Below are positions 9,984-19,759 of a DNA stretch of 64,000 nucleotides, in pieces (position 1 is the first letter of the stretch; each line of letters starts with the position of its first letter). The stretch is taken from NCBI RefSeq assembly GCF_000158475.2, contig NZ_KI392031.1, forward strand, positions 1,055,786 to 1,119,785, read 5' to 3'. This stretch comes from Oxalobacter paraformigenes. Its GTDB lineage: Bacteria > Pseudomonadota > Gammaproteobacteria > Burkholderiales > Burkholderiaceae_D. The notes below the pieces were generated by a model. It saw nothing but the letters and a program-made list of their open reading frames with translations. It made no database searches and was not told where the DNA came from. The position numbers and the translations under genes were made by a program.

Positions 9984-11399
9984 CTACGGCAATACCTTGC
10001 CCGGATTCATCAGATTGTCCGGATCGAACGCTTCCCTGATTTTCCGCATCATCCGGATTTCCACATCGCTTTTATACTCCGCATTCCGCTCGTGTTTCAG
10101 CGCGCCCAGACCGTGTTCGGCCGAAATGGCGCCCTGCATGCGGTCGACGCTGTCATAAACGATCCGGTTGACTTCATCCTGACGCATCAGAAAGGCATCG
10201 TCGGAAACGCCTTTTGGCGCCGCCACGTTGTAATGCAGGCTGCCGTCGCCCAGATGGCCGAACGTCACCGTGCGGCACCCCGGAAAATACTGCTGAAGCT
10301 GCCGGTCGGTCGTTTCGATAAACTCGGCGAACAGGGAAGTGGGGACGGCGATATCGTGCTTGATGTTCTTGCCTTCCTTTGCCTGCGCGGCAGAAATGTT
10401 TTCGCGCAGTGCCCACATCGAACGGGACTGGGAAACCGTTTGCGAGAGCGCCGCGTCGCAGATAACACCTTCCTCAATGGCATACTGGAGCAGCTTTTCA
10501 AACCGTTCTCCAAGCTGTCCTTCCGGTTCGGTGCCGGACAGTTCCAACAGCACATAATAGGGCCGCTCCAGCGGCAGGGGTGGCAAAAGATGCGGAAAAT
10601 GCCGGACGACCAGTTCGAGGCTGTATCCGGACATCAGTTCAAACGTCGTCAGCGAACTGTCGGCGACCTTTTGCGCAATCGCCAGAAGCTGCAATGCATC
10701 GGCGGGCGAAGACAGGGCGACGAAAGCGGTCTGCCGTGTCGTTGGCCGCGGGAAAAGCTTCAGGACGGCAGCCGTGATAATGCCCAGCGTGCCTTCCGAA
10801 CCGATGAACAGATCGCGCAAATCGTATCCGGTATTGTTTTTGCGGAGTTTGTAGAGCCCGTCCCAGACAGCGCCGTCAGCCATGACCACTTCCAGTCCCA
10901 GGCACAAGTCTCTGGCTGTCCCGTAACGCAACACCGCCGTTCCGCCGGCATTGGCCGCCAGATTGCCGCCGATAGTGCATGAACCCGAAGACGCCAGCGA
11001 CAGCGGAAACATCCGGTCGGCTTCCAGCGCCGCGGAATGCACGTCGTCAAGAATGCATCCCGCCTCAACGGTCATGGTATTGTTTTTCACATCGATTTCG
11101 CGTATCCGTTTCATGCGCGCCAGTGACAAAACGACCGCTTTTCCCGAGGTATCCGGAACGCTTCCCAGGACGAGTCCGGTATTGCCCCCTTGTGGAACGA
11201 CCGGAACCCTGTACTGTTTGCACAGCCTGACAAGATCGGCGACTTCCCGCGTATTGCCCGGCAAAACAACAGCAAGCGCTTTTCCCGCATACCGTTTCCG
11301 GTAATCGGTGACGTAGGAAGCCATTTTTTCAGGAACGCTGATAACATGGGCGTTTCCGACCCGTTTCCTGCAAAGTTCGATAAAAGAAGACTGTGCCAT
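9984..11399 (-). CDS. FAD-binding oxidase, GlcD/D-lactate dehydrogenase type
   Basis: A 471-residue flavoprotein of the FAD-binding type 4 family, which oxidises 2-hydroxy acids such as D-lactate or glycolate. The FAD-binding motif PQGGNTGLVLGSVPD and the GTARDLCLGLE/NNTGYDLRDL segments lie in the N-terminal half. The C-terminal half has the HLGDGSLHYNV and EHGLGALKHE motifs of the FAD-linked oxidase domain. I start at the ATG of MAQSSFIEL (11399), which gives the usual family length; the frame stays open further upstream to 11540, but those residues look non-coding. Substrate cannot be told from sequence. No glcE/glcF or lactate-permease gene is nearby. Confidence 0.85.
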   Translation of the reverse strand: MAQSSFIELCRKRVGNAHVISVPEKMASYVTDYRKRYAGKALAVVLPGNTREVADLVRLCKQYRVPVVPQGGNTGLVLGSVPDTSGKAVVLSLARMKRIREIDVKNNTMTVEAGCILDDVHSAALEADRMFPLSLASSGSCTIGGNLAANAGGTAVLRYGTARDLCLGLEVVMADGAVWDGLYKLRKNNTGYDLRDLFIGSEGTLGIITAAVLKLFPRPTTRQTAFVALSSPADALQLLAIAQKVADSSLTTFELMSGYSLELVVRHFPHLLPPLPLERPYYVLLELSGTEPEGQLGERFEKLLQYAIEEGVICDAALSQTVSQSRSMWALRENISAAQAKEGKNIKHDIAVPTSLFAEFIETTDRQLQQYFPGCRTVTFGHLGDGSLHYNVAAPKGVSDDAFLMRQDEVNRIVYDSVDRMQGAISAEHGLGALKHERNAEYKSDVEIRMMRKIREAFDPDNLMNPGKVLP

Positions 11400-11588
11400 A
11401 AAAAGGATAATGAAATAGGTTTTCCGTCCGGCGCTGTTTTTCCGGGAAAAACAGCCGTTCCCGGCCACCGGCAGCCCTGTCGCGAAACCGGGTTTATCGC
11501 TCAAAATCAATATCGGACTGTCCGGCACATGATAAAACAATTTTTCCCGACTGCCTTCCCGGCCACGGTTTCATTTTAAAATGTTTTT

Positions 11589-12890
11589 ATGGACAAACCG
11601 GACTTTATGTCAAACAGAGCCGAAACGGCCTCAAATCCGGCCGGCCTTTCCCGGAAAGACCGCGCGAAAGCCATTTTGCGCTATTGCGGCGAAAGACTGA
11701 AAGAAAACAATCTGACCGATGTTGCCGGCAACATCAGTTTTACCGTCATTTTGAGTCTGGTGCCGATGCTGGCCATCGTGCTGGCGGTTTTCACGACCTT
11801 TCCCGAATTCGGCACCTTGCAGGATACGCTGGAAACCTATTTTGCGCAGGGAATGATTCCCGACAACATCGCGCGCACCATTCTGAATTATCTGGGCGAA
11901 TTCGCTTCCAATGCCGCCAATGTTTCCATTGTCGGCGGTCTGGCCCTGCTCTTTACGACCTTATCGACTATTTCCACGATCGAAAGCGCTTTCGACCGGA
12001 TCTGGCACATCATGAATCCCAGACCGCTCTGGAAACGCGTTATCCTTTATATCGCCATCGCCGTACTGGCCCCCGTCTTGCTGGGAATATCCATTTACCT
12101 CACTTCGCATCTGGTTCTCTCCGAACACGGACTGATCGGCTGGCTTCCTTTCTTGAATGGCGTCTCGGCTCCCCTGATCGCCATTATCTGGACAGCCATT
12201 GCCTTCACCTTGCTGTACCGCATCCTGCCGAACCGGCTGGTTTTGTGGAAAGACGCGGCCGCCGGCGGCCTGTTTTCAGCCGTTTCCTTTGAAATCGCCA
12301 TCCGGCTCTTCGCCTTTTTCATCGTCAATTTCAGTTCTTATGAACGGATTTATGGAGCGCTTGCGGCTTTTCCCATTTTCATGATGTGGCTCTACATCAG
12401 CTCGCTTATCATGTTATTGGGCGCCATGGTGGCCGCCTTGCTTCCGGAAATCCGGAACGGCCGCTGGAACGCGCCGCCTTCGCTTGGCAACCGTTTTTCG
12501 GATGCCATGAAAATCATCGGCGTGCTTTGCCGCCCCGGCGAAAACGGCAGCCGGACCGTCTCCCGTACTGATCTCGAATCGCAAACCCGTCTGAGCCTCG
12601 GTGAGGTGGAGTACTGCCTGACGACACTGCAAAGGCTGGGCTGGGCCACCACGCTAAAGCGTTCCCTGATCAGTACCGTTTCACTCCGAAAACGCGCTCC
12701 CCGTGAATGGAAATGGCTGGCAGACGCCACCAAAATCACGGTCGGCGACGTCTTCCGGCAATTCGTTTTCACGGGCGACAGCAACGATCCGCCCACCCTT
12801 GACGTGGACAAGGTGATCAGAGAAGGCCTGAACATGACGCTGGCGGACTATTTCGCCCCCTCCGGACCCGCATCGCCCGACACCCCTTGA
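11589..12890 (+). CDS. YihY/BrkB family inner-membrane protein
   Basis: A 433-residue protein with the YihY (formerly 'ribonuclease BN', BrkB) core in residues ~25-300. It shows several hydrophobic segments, the N-terminal ADVAGNISFT-like pattern (here TDVAGNISFTVILSLVP) and the ASFDRIWH-like motif (here SAFDRIWHI). The C-terminal ~130 residues are soluble and contain a winged-helix-like stretch (SRTDLESQTRLSLGEVE). The transport or enzymatic role of this family is unsettled. It is transcribed divergently from the FAD oxidase gene across ~190 bases. Confidence 0.85.
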   Translation: MDKPDFMSNRAETASNPAGLSRKDRAKAILRYCGERLKENNLTDVAGNISFTVILSLVPMLAIVLAVFTTFPEFGTLQDTLETYFAQGMIPDNIARTILNYLGEFASNAANVSIVGGLALLFTTLSTISTIESAFDRIWHIMNPRPLWKRVILYIAIAVLAPVLLGISIYLTSHLVLSEHGLIGWLPFLNGVSAPLIAIIWTAIAFTLLYRILPNRLVLWKDAAAGGLFSAVSFEIAIRLFAFFIVNFSSYERIYGALAAFPIFMMWLYISSLIMLLGAMVAALLPEIRNGRWNAPPSLGNRFSDAMKIIGVLCRPGENGSRTVSRTDLESQTRLSLGEVEYCLTTLQRLGWATTLKRSLISTVSLRKRAPREWKWLADATKITVGDVFRQFVFTGDSNDPPTLDVDKVIREGLNMTLADYFAPSGPASPDTP

Positions 12891-13112
12891 AGGGACGAAA
12901 AGGACAATTGAACCGCTTCCGCATTTTTCCCGTTCAGAAAGAAAAACAGGGACGCCTTCCACAAGACAGGCCACCGGCGACCTAGCAGGCCGGACATTTT
13001 CCGGAGGCAAGCGTTTCTTTTTTGAAAAATGAACAGAAAAACGGATTCAGGAGTGATATCGTTATACTCCTGAAAACCGGTTCCGCAATGAAAAGAGAGT
13101 ACTGGCGAAATC

Positions 13113-14738
13113 ATGAGGACAGGAGAAAAAACCGAAAAGGCCGCAGAACAGATCGGCGCGTGGACGCCATTGCGCCATCCTGTCTTCCGCATGCTCTGGA
13201 TTGCCATTCTCTTCGTCAATATCGCTTCCTGGATGCAGGATGTCGGGGCAGGGTGGCTGATGACCTCGCTTGCGCCGACTCCGGTCATGGTATCGCTCGT
13301 TCAGGCGGCGACCAGCACGCCGTTTTTCCTGCTCGCCATTCCGGCAGGCGCCATGGCCGATATCGTGGATCGCCGCCGTTATCTGATCGGAACGCAAGTC
13401 TGGATGGTTGCCTGCGCCGGGACGCTGGGCATCCTGACGCTTTCGGGCATGACCGGCTCTGTCCTGCTTTTGCTCTTCACCTTCTTTCTCGGCGTCGGCA
13501 TTGCCATGATGATGCCGGCCTGGGGAGCGATCATTCCCGAACTGGTGCCGCGTGAAGAATTGCAATCCGCCGTCGCCCTAAACAGCATCGCCATCAACAT
13601 CGCCCGTTCGGTAGGGCCTGCCATTGCCGGCATCATCGTGGCCTCTGCCGGTTCCGGAGCCGTTTTCATGGCCAACGCCTGCCTTTATTCCATCGTCCTG
13701 TTTCTGATCGCCCGCTGGAAACGGAATGTCCCGCAAAGCGCCTTGCCTTCCGAACACCTGTTCAGTGCCGTCAAAACCGGGCTGCGTTTCGCGCGGCATT
13801 CGCAGGCGCTTCGTGCCGTCATGGTGCGGGGATGCTGCTTCTTCATCTTTGCCAGCGCTTCCTGGGCGCTGATGCCGCTGATCGTCCGGCAGGAACTGAA
13901 AAGCGGGCCGGGCACCTATGGACTGCTATTGGCCTGTATCGGTATCGGAGCGATTACCGGCGCCACCCTGATGCCGCGTCTTATCCGCCGCGTTACCCGC
14001 GACACCATTATCCGGGGCGCCTCGGCATTGTACGGCATCGCCATGCTGGCGCTGGCGGCTTCCGACATTGTCGCGGCTGCCTGCGCCGCCATGCTCGTTA
14101 TCGGCCTTTCCTGGATGATGACGGCGTCAGCGCTGATGACCGCCGCCCAGATTTCGCTTCCCGGCTGGGTAAGGGCGCGGGGACTGGCTTTTTTCTGGAT
14201 CGTTTTCACCGGCGGCATGGCAGGCGGCAGCGTGATCTGGGGACAGGTTGCCGGTCTGCTCACCATTTCATGGGCACTGGCAATCGCCGCCATCTGTCTT
14301 TTCATCGGCATTGCCGTCTCATGGCGTTTTTACGTGGGCTTGCAGGACAAGGCCGACCTGACGCCGCTCTCTCCGGACTGGGCCGGCCCCGTTCCCCGCC
14401 ATATCGGCATGGAAGAAGGGCCCATCATGGTGATCATCGAATACCGGATCCGCCCGGAAGATACCGATGCCTTTATCGAAGCCATGACCCGGCTCCGGGA
14501 TATCCGGCAACGCAACGGGGCCACGCTATGGCATCTTTACAATGACATGACGCGTCCGGGAATCATGGTGGAATCCTTTACGATCGAAACCATGCTGGAA
14601 ATGCTGCGCCAGCGGGAACGCATGACCGTCGCCGACCGCGAGGTGCGGGATCGGGCCCGCGCTTTTCACCGGGATGGCGCCCCGCCCAAAGTGACCCGGC
14701 TGCTCTCCGCCATCGGACACAAAAGGATTTTCGACTAG
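13113..14738 (+). CDS. MFS transporter with C-terminal ABM-like tail (MFS_3 family)
   Basis: A 541-residue protein with 10-12 membrane segments in residues ~25-410. It opens with a typical MFS_3 N-terminus (PLRHPVFRMLWIA) and has the loop motif GAMADIVDRRRYL between helices 2 and 3. Residues ~430-540 form a soluble tail resembling an antibiotic-biosynthesis-monooxygenase-like ferredoxin fold (VIIEYRIRPEDTDAF), as usual for this family, related to enterobactin exporter EntS. Substrate unknown; no siderophore genes are nearby. The 222-base gap before it shows nothing I can name. Confidence 0.85.
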   Translation: MRTGEKTEKAAEQIGAWTPLRHPVFRMLWIAILFVNIASWMQDVGAGWLMTSLAPTPVMVSLVQAATSTPFFLLAIPAGAMADIVDRRRYLIGTQVWMVACAGTLGILTLSGMTGSVLLLLFTFFLGVGIAMMMPAWGAIIPELVPREELQSAVALNSIAINIARSVGPAIAGIIVASAGSGAVFMANACLYSIVLFLIARWKRNVPQSALPSEHLFSAVKTGLRFARHSQALRAVMVRGCCFFIFASASWALMPLIVRQELKSGPGTYGLLLACIGIGAITGATLMPRLIRRVTRDTIIRGASALYGIAMLALAASDIVAAACAAMLVIGLSWMMTASALMTAAQISLPGWVRARGLAFFWIVFTGGMAGGSVIWGQVAGLLTISWALAIAAICLFIGIAVSWRFYVGLQDKADLTPLSPDWAGPVPRHIGMEEGPIMVIIEYRIRPEDTDAFIEAMTRLRDIRQRNGATLWHLYNDMTRPGIMVESFTIETMLEMLRQRERMTVADREVRDRARAFHRDGAPPKVTRLLSAIGHKRIFD

Positions 14739-14752
14739 ACCGGGAACCCGGC

Positions 14753-15529
14753 TCACCGGCCGGCGAGGGCATATCCGAAGATCAGCTCGTAGGTAACGGG
14801 CAAGCCGTTTTCATCACGCAGGGATTCGTAGCGTTCCTGCACCTTTTTCCAGGCCTGCCTGCCCATCAGGGCCCGGCGCTTTCGGGCAGCCTGCCCGGCG
14901 CCGATACCCCGGATCGATTCCAGTGCCGACCGTACGTCGGGATAATACATGACACGCCTTTCGGCAAGCAGGCGGATTCCGCCGAAACCGGCCTGATGCA
15001 GGCATTTTTCCAGCTCATCGGCCGGATGAAATTCGAGAACGCGTTTCGACTCGTCAATCCCGGAAAAGGCAAAACCGATTTCCGGCAGGGTTCCGGGAGC
15101 GAGTGTCGAAAAATACAGGACGCCGCCTTTTCGCAAAACCCGGTGCAATTCAGGAAAAACGGTTCCGGGGTCGCACCATTGCAGGGCCAGGCTGCTCCAG
15201 ACGAAATCGAAGCAGTTGCTGGAAAAAGGCAGGTTCTCCAGATCGCCTGGTACGGCGTCAAACCCTTTTTGCCGCATGCGCCCGACCATGGCATCGGAGA
15301 GATCGCATCCGGTTAGGGAAGCGTCCGGCCAGAGGCACCTCAGGCACTCCGCGCCGAAACCGGTTCCGCAACCGCCATCCAGCAAGCTTTCCGGCACAAA
15401 TCCGGCCGGCAGCCACTCCGGCAAAAGACACAGCATCTTCTCGCACACCTGCCGCTGGAAAACCGCCAGTGTGTCATAACAGGGAGCGGCCCGTCCGAAA
15501 GCCTCGCCGATTTTCGTTTTTTCCATCAT
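14753..15529 (-). CDS. bioC: Malonyl-ACP O-methyltransferase BioC
   Basis: A 258-residue SAM methyltransferase with motif I (LLDGGCGTGFGAE) and the post-motifs LENLPFSSNCFDFVWSSLA and LHRVLRKGGVLYFSTL. It starts with the BioC-style MMEKTKIGEAFGRAAPCYD. BioC methylates malonyl-ACP to start pimelate synthesis for biotin. I place the start at the ATG at 15529, which overlaps the bioH stop (TGATG), instead of the much longer open frame that extends upstream inside bioH. It is the last gene of the leftward bioF-bioH-bioC run and converges on the MFS gene. Confidence 0.9.
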   Translation of the reverse strand: MMEKTKIGEAFGRAAPCYDTLAVFQRQVCEKMLCLLPEWLPAGFVPESLLDGGCGTGFGAECLRCLWPDASLTGCDLSDAMVGRMRQKGFDAVPGDLENLPFSSNCFDFVWSSLALQWCDPGTVFPELHRVLRKGGVLYFSTLAPGTLPEIGFAFSGIDESKRVLEFHPADELEKCLHQAGFGGIRLLAERRVMYYPDVRSALESIRGIGAGQAARKRRALMGRQAWKKVQERYESLRDENGLPVTYELIFGYALAGR

Positions 15530-16263
15530 CAGCCGTTTAGGAACTTTCCGATCAGTTGCGAACACTGCCGGGGATCCGACAAAAAAGGCGCATGGGCCAC
15601 ACCGGGCAACAGATGCAGCCTGGCGTCCGGCAAGGCCTTTGCCAGCCAGCCAGCCGCTCCGGACGGCATTAAGGGATCGGTTGCGCCGTGAACCAGCAGG
15701 GTTTTCTGCCGGATTTCCGGCACAATCGCCCGGAAATCGGCCGCGGCCAGAAAATCGAGACCGGCTTCCAGTACGACAGCAGGCGGGATTTCCAGCGAAG
15801 CCAGCTGCCGCACAATGGCGCGGGCATTCCTGTCCGGCCGGTTGAAAAGCGTGACGAACCGGCGCAGGGTCGTATCGGGCCCGGTTTGCACGCCTTTGCG
15901 GAACGCGTCTTCCGACAGGGACGACACGCATTGGTCCCAGTCCGGCCGTTCGGCAAAACAGGGGGTCGCGCCGAAAAGAACCAGCGCGGCAACCTTTTCC
16001 GGATAACGATGGGCGGCAGACAGGGCCATGATCGCGCCCATCGACCAGCCGCACAAAACAACAGGGCCGGAAACGTTTTCCATCATGGCATCGACCCAGA
16101 CGGAAACGGGCTCGCCTTCCGGCAAAGGGGTTCCGGCATACCCCGGCAAGGGCATCGCGTCATAGCGCGTATCACCGGGCAACCGGCTTTTCAGTTCCCC
16201 GATCAGATCCGTCCATACCGCGGGCGACATGCCCCATCCATGCCAGAAAACCAGTTTCGTCAT
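15529..16263 (-). CDS. bioH: Pimeloyl-ACP methyl ester esterase BioH
   Basis: A 244-residue alpha/beta hydrolase with the oxyanion start FWHGWGMSP and the nucleophile elbow CGWSMG (Ser74). It also has an acid residue in HGATDPLMP (about residue 196) and the catalytic His in GVAHAPF (His224). BioH removes the methyl group that BioC adds, releasing pimeloyl-ACP. Location between bioF (4-base overlap) and bioC (overlap) makes the assignment firm. Confidence 0.9.
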   Translation of the reverse strand: MTKLVFWHGWGMSPAVWTDLIGELKSRLPGDTRYDAMPLPGYAGTPLPEGEPVSVWVDAMMENVSGPVVLCGWSMGAIMALSAAHRYPEKVAALVLFGATPCFAERPDWDQCVSSLSEDAFRKGVQTGPDTTLRRFVTLFNRPDRNARAIVRQLASLEIPPAVVLEAGLDFLAAADFRAIVPEIRQKTLLVHGATDPLMPSGAAGWLAKALPDARLHLLPGVAHAPFLSDPRQCSQLIGKFLNG

Positions 16264-17414
16264 GGCATTTCCCTTAATGCGTCGATCAGTTTGGCAACCT
16301 GTTCCCCTGTATGGGAAGCCGACAGGGAAACGCGCAGACGTGCGCTGCCTTTCGGCACCGTCGGCGGCCGGATGGCCGGTACCCAGATGCCGCGCCTTTG
16401 CAGTTCGCCGGATACCTTCAGGACAGCCTCATTTTCCCCGACGATTACCGGCTGGATGGCGGTAAAGGAAGGCAGCAGTTTCCAGCGTGTATCCTTCAGG
16501 CCATCCTGCAATTGCGCGATCAGTTCCTGCAAATGACGCCTCCTGTCCTCGCCATTTCTGACCAGTTCAAGCGAGGCCAGAAGGGCGGACGCCACAACCG
16601 GACTGGTCGCTGTCGTAAAGATATACGAGCGGGAACGCTGCATCAGCCATTCGATCACGGTATCCTCCCCGGCAACGAACGCGCCTGACACGCCGGCCGC
16701 CTTTCCCAGCGTTCCGATATAGACCAGACGCGGATGAAAGGGGATTCCGCAATAATCGAGCGAACCGCGCCCTTCCTGCCCCAGTACACCGAAACCATGT
16801 GCATCATCCACGACCAGCCAGGCGTCGTACTGTTCCGCCAGTGAAAACAGCGTTTTCAGGGGTGCCAGATCGCCATCCATGCTGAATACGGCATCTGTTA
16901 AAATCAGCTTGCGCCTTGCCCCGCTTTGCGAGAGCATTTTTTCCAGCTGGGCCATATCGTTGTGCGCATAACGGCGATGATCTGCCCGCGACAGCTGCAC
17001 GGCGTCGATTAGTGACGCGTGATTCAAGCGATCGGCGAAAACGGCATCGCCGCGTCCGACCAGCGTCGGCACCACGCCGATATTGGCCATATAGCCGGTA
17101 CTGTAAAAAAGCGCCCGTTTGGCCCCGACAAAACCGGCCAGCGCCTTTTCCAGCGCGTCATGAGGCCCCATGTGGCCGTTGACCACATGCGAGCCTCCCG
17201 AACCGGTTCCCCACAGGCGCGCCGATTCACAGATTGCCTCCCTCAGGGCCGGATGGGACGCCAGTCCCAGATAGTCATTGCTGCAAAACGCCAGCACCCG
17301 TTTGCCGCCGATGACCGCATGCGTGCCACAGGCGGATTCAAGCGTTTTCCGCTGGCGCAAAAGATTGTCTTCCGACAGCGATTCAAGCTGCCGTGTCAGT
17401 TCTTCCCAGATCAT
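16260..17414 (-). CDS. bioF: 8-amino-7-oxononanoate synthase BioF
   Basis: A 384-residue PLP enzyme that condenses pimeloyl-ACP with L-alanine in biotin synthesis. Diagnostic segments are FCSNDYLGLASHP, the GTGSGGSHVVNG loop, the VVDDAHGFGVLG motif and the PLP lysine in GTLGKAAG (Lys238). Full length. It overlaps bioH by 4 bases (ATGA) and follows the NRDE gene by 39 bases. bioA, bioD and bioB are not in the window. Confidence 0.93.
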   Translation of the reverse strand: MIWEELTRQLESLSEDNLLRQRKTLESACGTHAVIGGKRVLAFCSNDYLGLASHPALREAICESARLWGTGSGGSHVVNGHMGPHDALEKALAGFVGAKRALFYSTGYMANIGVVPTLVGRGDAVFADRLNHASLIDAVQLSRADHRRYAHNDMAQLEKMLSQSGARRKLILTDAVFSMDGDLAPLKTLFSLAEQYDAWLVVDDAHGFGVLGQEGRGSLDYCGIPFHPRLVYIGTLGKAAGVSGAFVAGEDTVIEWLMQRSRSYIFTTATSPVVASALLASLELVRNGEDRRRHLQELIAQLQDGLKDTRWKLLPSFTAIQPVIVGENEAVLKVSGELQRRGIWVPAIRPPTVPKGSARLRVSLSASHTGEQVAKLIDALREMP

Positions 17415-17453
17415 TTCCGTTTTCCCGGTTCCCGTCCTGTTGCCGTTGTCCGG

Positions 17454-18194
17454 TCAGCGAATCACGCGTTCATGCAGGACAGGTGGCCCGTCATTATACA
17501 ATTCAACGAGCGTCGATGCGCGGGTTCCGTAATCGGGCGACTCGATACAGACGGCCGAGAGCAATTTTTCCCATTCATGGGAAACGCCGGTACGGGGCAA
17601 AAGCCGGTCCGGCGCTTTCGTCGTGTCCGACAGCATTTCAAAGTACGCCTCTTCAGGGGCATTGATGCCCAGAAGGCAGGCGAACTGCGCGCGGGTACGG
17701 ACGACCTTGGGCCAGGGATCGTTCAAAAGGGCATTGGAAAGGCCGTAAATGCCGGGCTTCAAGGGCAGGCCGTTTTGGGGATTCATCATGCCGAAGTTCG
17801 AATACCAGATGAGCGTCTCACTGTCTCCGACCAGCAGATTGAAACCGTTATAGTGATAGGATTCCCGTCTGATTTCGCGGATATATTCTTCAGGCGTCAG
17901 ACTGGAGGCCAGATAGTCGCTGACCAGAAGACCGCGCGTCGGGGCGTTTTCTTTCATCAGATGCGGCATGCGCACATTGGTCAGGGCGGCAAAACGGCTG
18001 CCTTTCCTGCCTGCTTCATGCGCCACCCCCAGCCAGGTACCGCCGCCTTCCAGATCACGGCCGGCATAAATTTCCGGATGATCTTCCCAGTGATGGGCCG
18101 GCAGGGCAGGGCGGGCATAGAATTCGTCGCGGTTGGACGCGGCGATCAAGGGCGCACTCGGCATCACCTGCCATGCAAACACGATCAGACACAT
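17454..18194 (-). CDS. NRDE (TANGO2-like) family protein
   Basis: A 246-residue protein beginning MCLIVFAWQV and carrying the family signature ASNRDEFYARP. The N-terminal Cys2 suggests an Ntn-hydrolase-like fold, as proposed for the family. The biochemical role is not established. It lies directly upstream of bioF on the same strand and may be the first gene of that operon; the functional link to biotin is only positional. Confidence 0.85.
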   Translation of the reverse strand: MCLIVFAWQVMPSAPLIAASNRDEFYARPALPAHHWEDHPEIYAGRDLEGGGTWLGVAHEAGRKGSRFAALTNVRMPHLMKENAPTRGLLVSDYLASSLTPEEYIREIRRESYHYNGFNLLVGDSETLIWYSNFGMMNPQNGLPLKPGIYGLSNALLNDPWPKVVRTRAQFACLLGINAPEEAYFEMLSDTTKAPDRLLPRTGVSHEWEKLLSAVCIESPDYGTRASTLVELYNDGPPVLHERVIR

Positions 18195-18325
18195 AGAAAA
18201 GAAAATCTCCCGGAAAAGCGGCCGACAAAAAAATTTCAGCCAGACGCTGAATTGCCGTCTATTTTAAAACAAAACGGAAATTCCGGTTTTGCCGGAGCCG
18301 GTTTTCCGGCGCCCTCATCCTTTCA

Positions 18326-19759
18326 TCATTCCGTTTCCTGCCTCTGCGGGGTTTTCGAGTCGGCCAGATCGACCCAGCCTCCACCCAGCGACTTGTACAC
18401 GTTCACGACCGAGGTCAGGGACGAGGCTTTCAATTGCGCCAGCGTCAGCTGGCGCGGAAACAGCGACTGGTCGGCCTGCAAAACGACGGAGTACGCCGAA
18501 TACCCTTCGTCATACTGGAGTTTGGCGAGCCGTGAATAATCGCTTAACTGATTGACCAGCCGGATTTCGCGGTCAAGCTGTTCATTGACCCGCATGCGCA
18601 TCGAAAGAGCGTTGTCCACGTCCGCGAAAGCCGACTGCACGGTCCCTTCGTACCGGGCCAGTGCCGCCCGCTGTTCGGCTTCCGCCTGTTTGACCTGCGA
18701 ATAAATCGAGCCGCCCTGAAAGACCGGCATGGAAACCACCCCGGCAAAGCTCCAGGTTTTGGCATCGCCTTTCCAGAGATTCTTCAGCGATTCACTCGAC
18801 GACCCGAACGCGCCCGTCAGGGAGATCGTCGGAAAATACATGGCCCGTGTCGCGCCGATCATCGCATTGGCCGAAACCAGATCCTGTTCGGCTTCAAGCA
18901 CATCGGGGCGGCGCAAAAGCAGATTCGACGGCAGATCGGCAGGCACGACAGGCGGCTTCAACCGGTTCAGCGAAAGGCCGCGCATGACCGGGCCGGGATT
19001 TTTGCCCATGAGAATATTCAGGGCATTTTCCGTTTGCGTGATATTCTGCCGGATTTGCGGAATCTGGCTCTGGGCCGTTTCATACTGCGAAGCAGCCTGC
19101 GCAACGGTCATCCGGGAAGTCACGCCGTATTGGAACTGCAATTCGATGATGCGCAAGGATTCCGCATAATTGTCCGATGTGTTTTGCGCGATTTTCAGTT
19201 GCTCGTCCAGCGCCAGCAAGTTGATATACTGGGTCACGACGCTGGAAACGACCGAAAGCAGGGCGGCGCGGCGGGCCTGTTCGACCGATTTGGCATCCGC
19301 TTCGGCCGATTCCGTCAGACGCCGTATCCTTCCCCAGAGATCGATTTCCCAGGTCGCGCCCAGACTCGCTTCACGGGCGCTTTGCGGATTGGGAACGCCG
19401 ATAACCGGTTCGGCGTCCCGCTCGGAGAGCCTTTCGCGTCCTGTCCGGGCATTCAGGCTGATCTGGGGAAAGAGATCGGAACGCGCCATCATGATCGCGG
19501 CCGCCGCTTTTTCCGCATTCGCCAGTGCCGCCCTCAAATCCCGGTTATTGACGATCGCTTCTTCCACCATGCCATTCAACACGGGATCGCCGAAATCTTC
19601 CCACCACCGGGAATCTATGGCCTGTTGCGAGGCGCTATCCGGCACAAAACGGTAGGTTTCCGGCACCGGCAAATCGGGACGGCGATAATCCGGCCCCATC
19701 ATGCACCCGCTTAACGCCGCCGCGACGGCGCCCATCAGTCCGATCCATGCGGCTTTCAT
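18326..19759 (-). CDS. Outer-membrane channel lipoprotein of an RND efflux system (NodT/OprM family)
   Basis: A 477-residue TolC-like factor with two repeated OEP domains (helical hairpins at residues ~90-280 and ~300-470). The signal peptide ends in a lipobox (AALSGC), followed by the usual MMGPDYRRP start of mature OprM-type proteins. I start at the ATG at 19759, which overlaps the stop of the pump gene (ATGA); the frame open further upstream is inside the pump gene. It completes the leftward adaptor-pump-channel operon. Confidence 0.92.
   Translation of the reverse strand: MKAAWIGLMGAVAAALSGCMMGPDYRRPDLPVPETYRFVPDSASQQAIDSRWWEDFGDPVLNGMVEEAIVNNRDLRAALANAEKAAAAIMMARSDLFPQISLNARTGRERLSERDAEPVIGVPNPQSAREASLGATWEIDLWGRIRRLTESAEADAKSVEQARRAALLSVVSSVVTQYINLLALDEQLKIAQNTSDNYAESLRIIELQFQYGVTSRMTVAQAASQYETAQSQIPQIRQNITQTENALNILMGKNPGPVMRGLSLNRLKPPVVPADLPSNLLLRRPDVLEAEQDLVSANAMIGATRAMYFPTISLTGAFGSSSESLKNLWKGDAKTWSFAGVVSMPVFQGGSIYSQVKQAEAEQRAALARYEGTVQSAFADVDNALSMRMRVNEQLDREIRLVNQLSDYSRLAKLQYDEGYSAYSVVLQADQSLFPRQLTLAQLKASSLTSVVNVYKSLGGGWVDLADSKTPQRQETE

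Noticed and set aside
15530-16054. Upstream extension of the bioC frame to 16054
   Set aside because: The extension lies entirely inside bioH and the BioC family start matches the ATG at 15529, which overlaps the bioH stop.
17019-18539. 506-codon plus-strand open frame across bioF, the NRDE gene and the efflux channel gene
   Set aside because: It is antisense to three genes with clear family motifs and its product is repetitive and unlike any protein I recognise.
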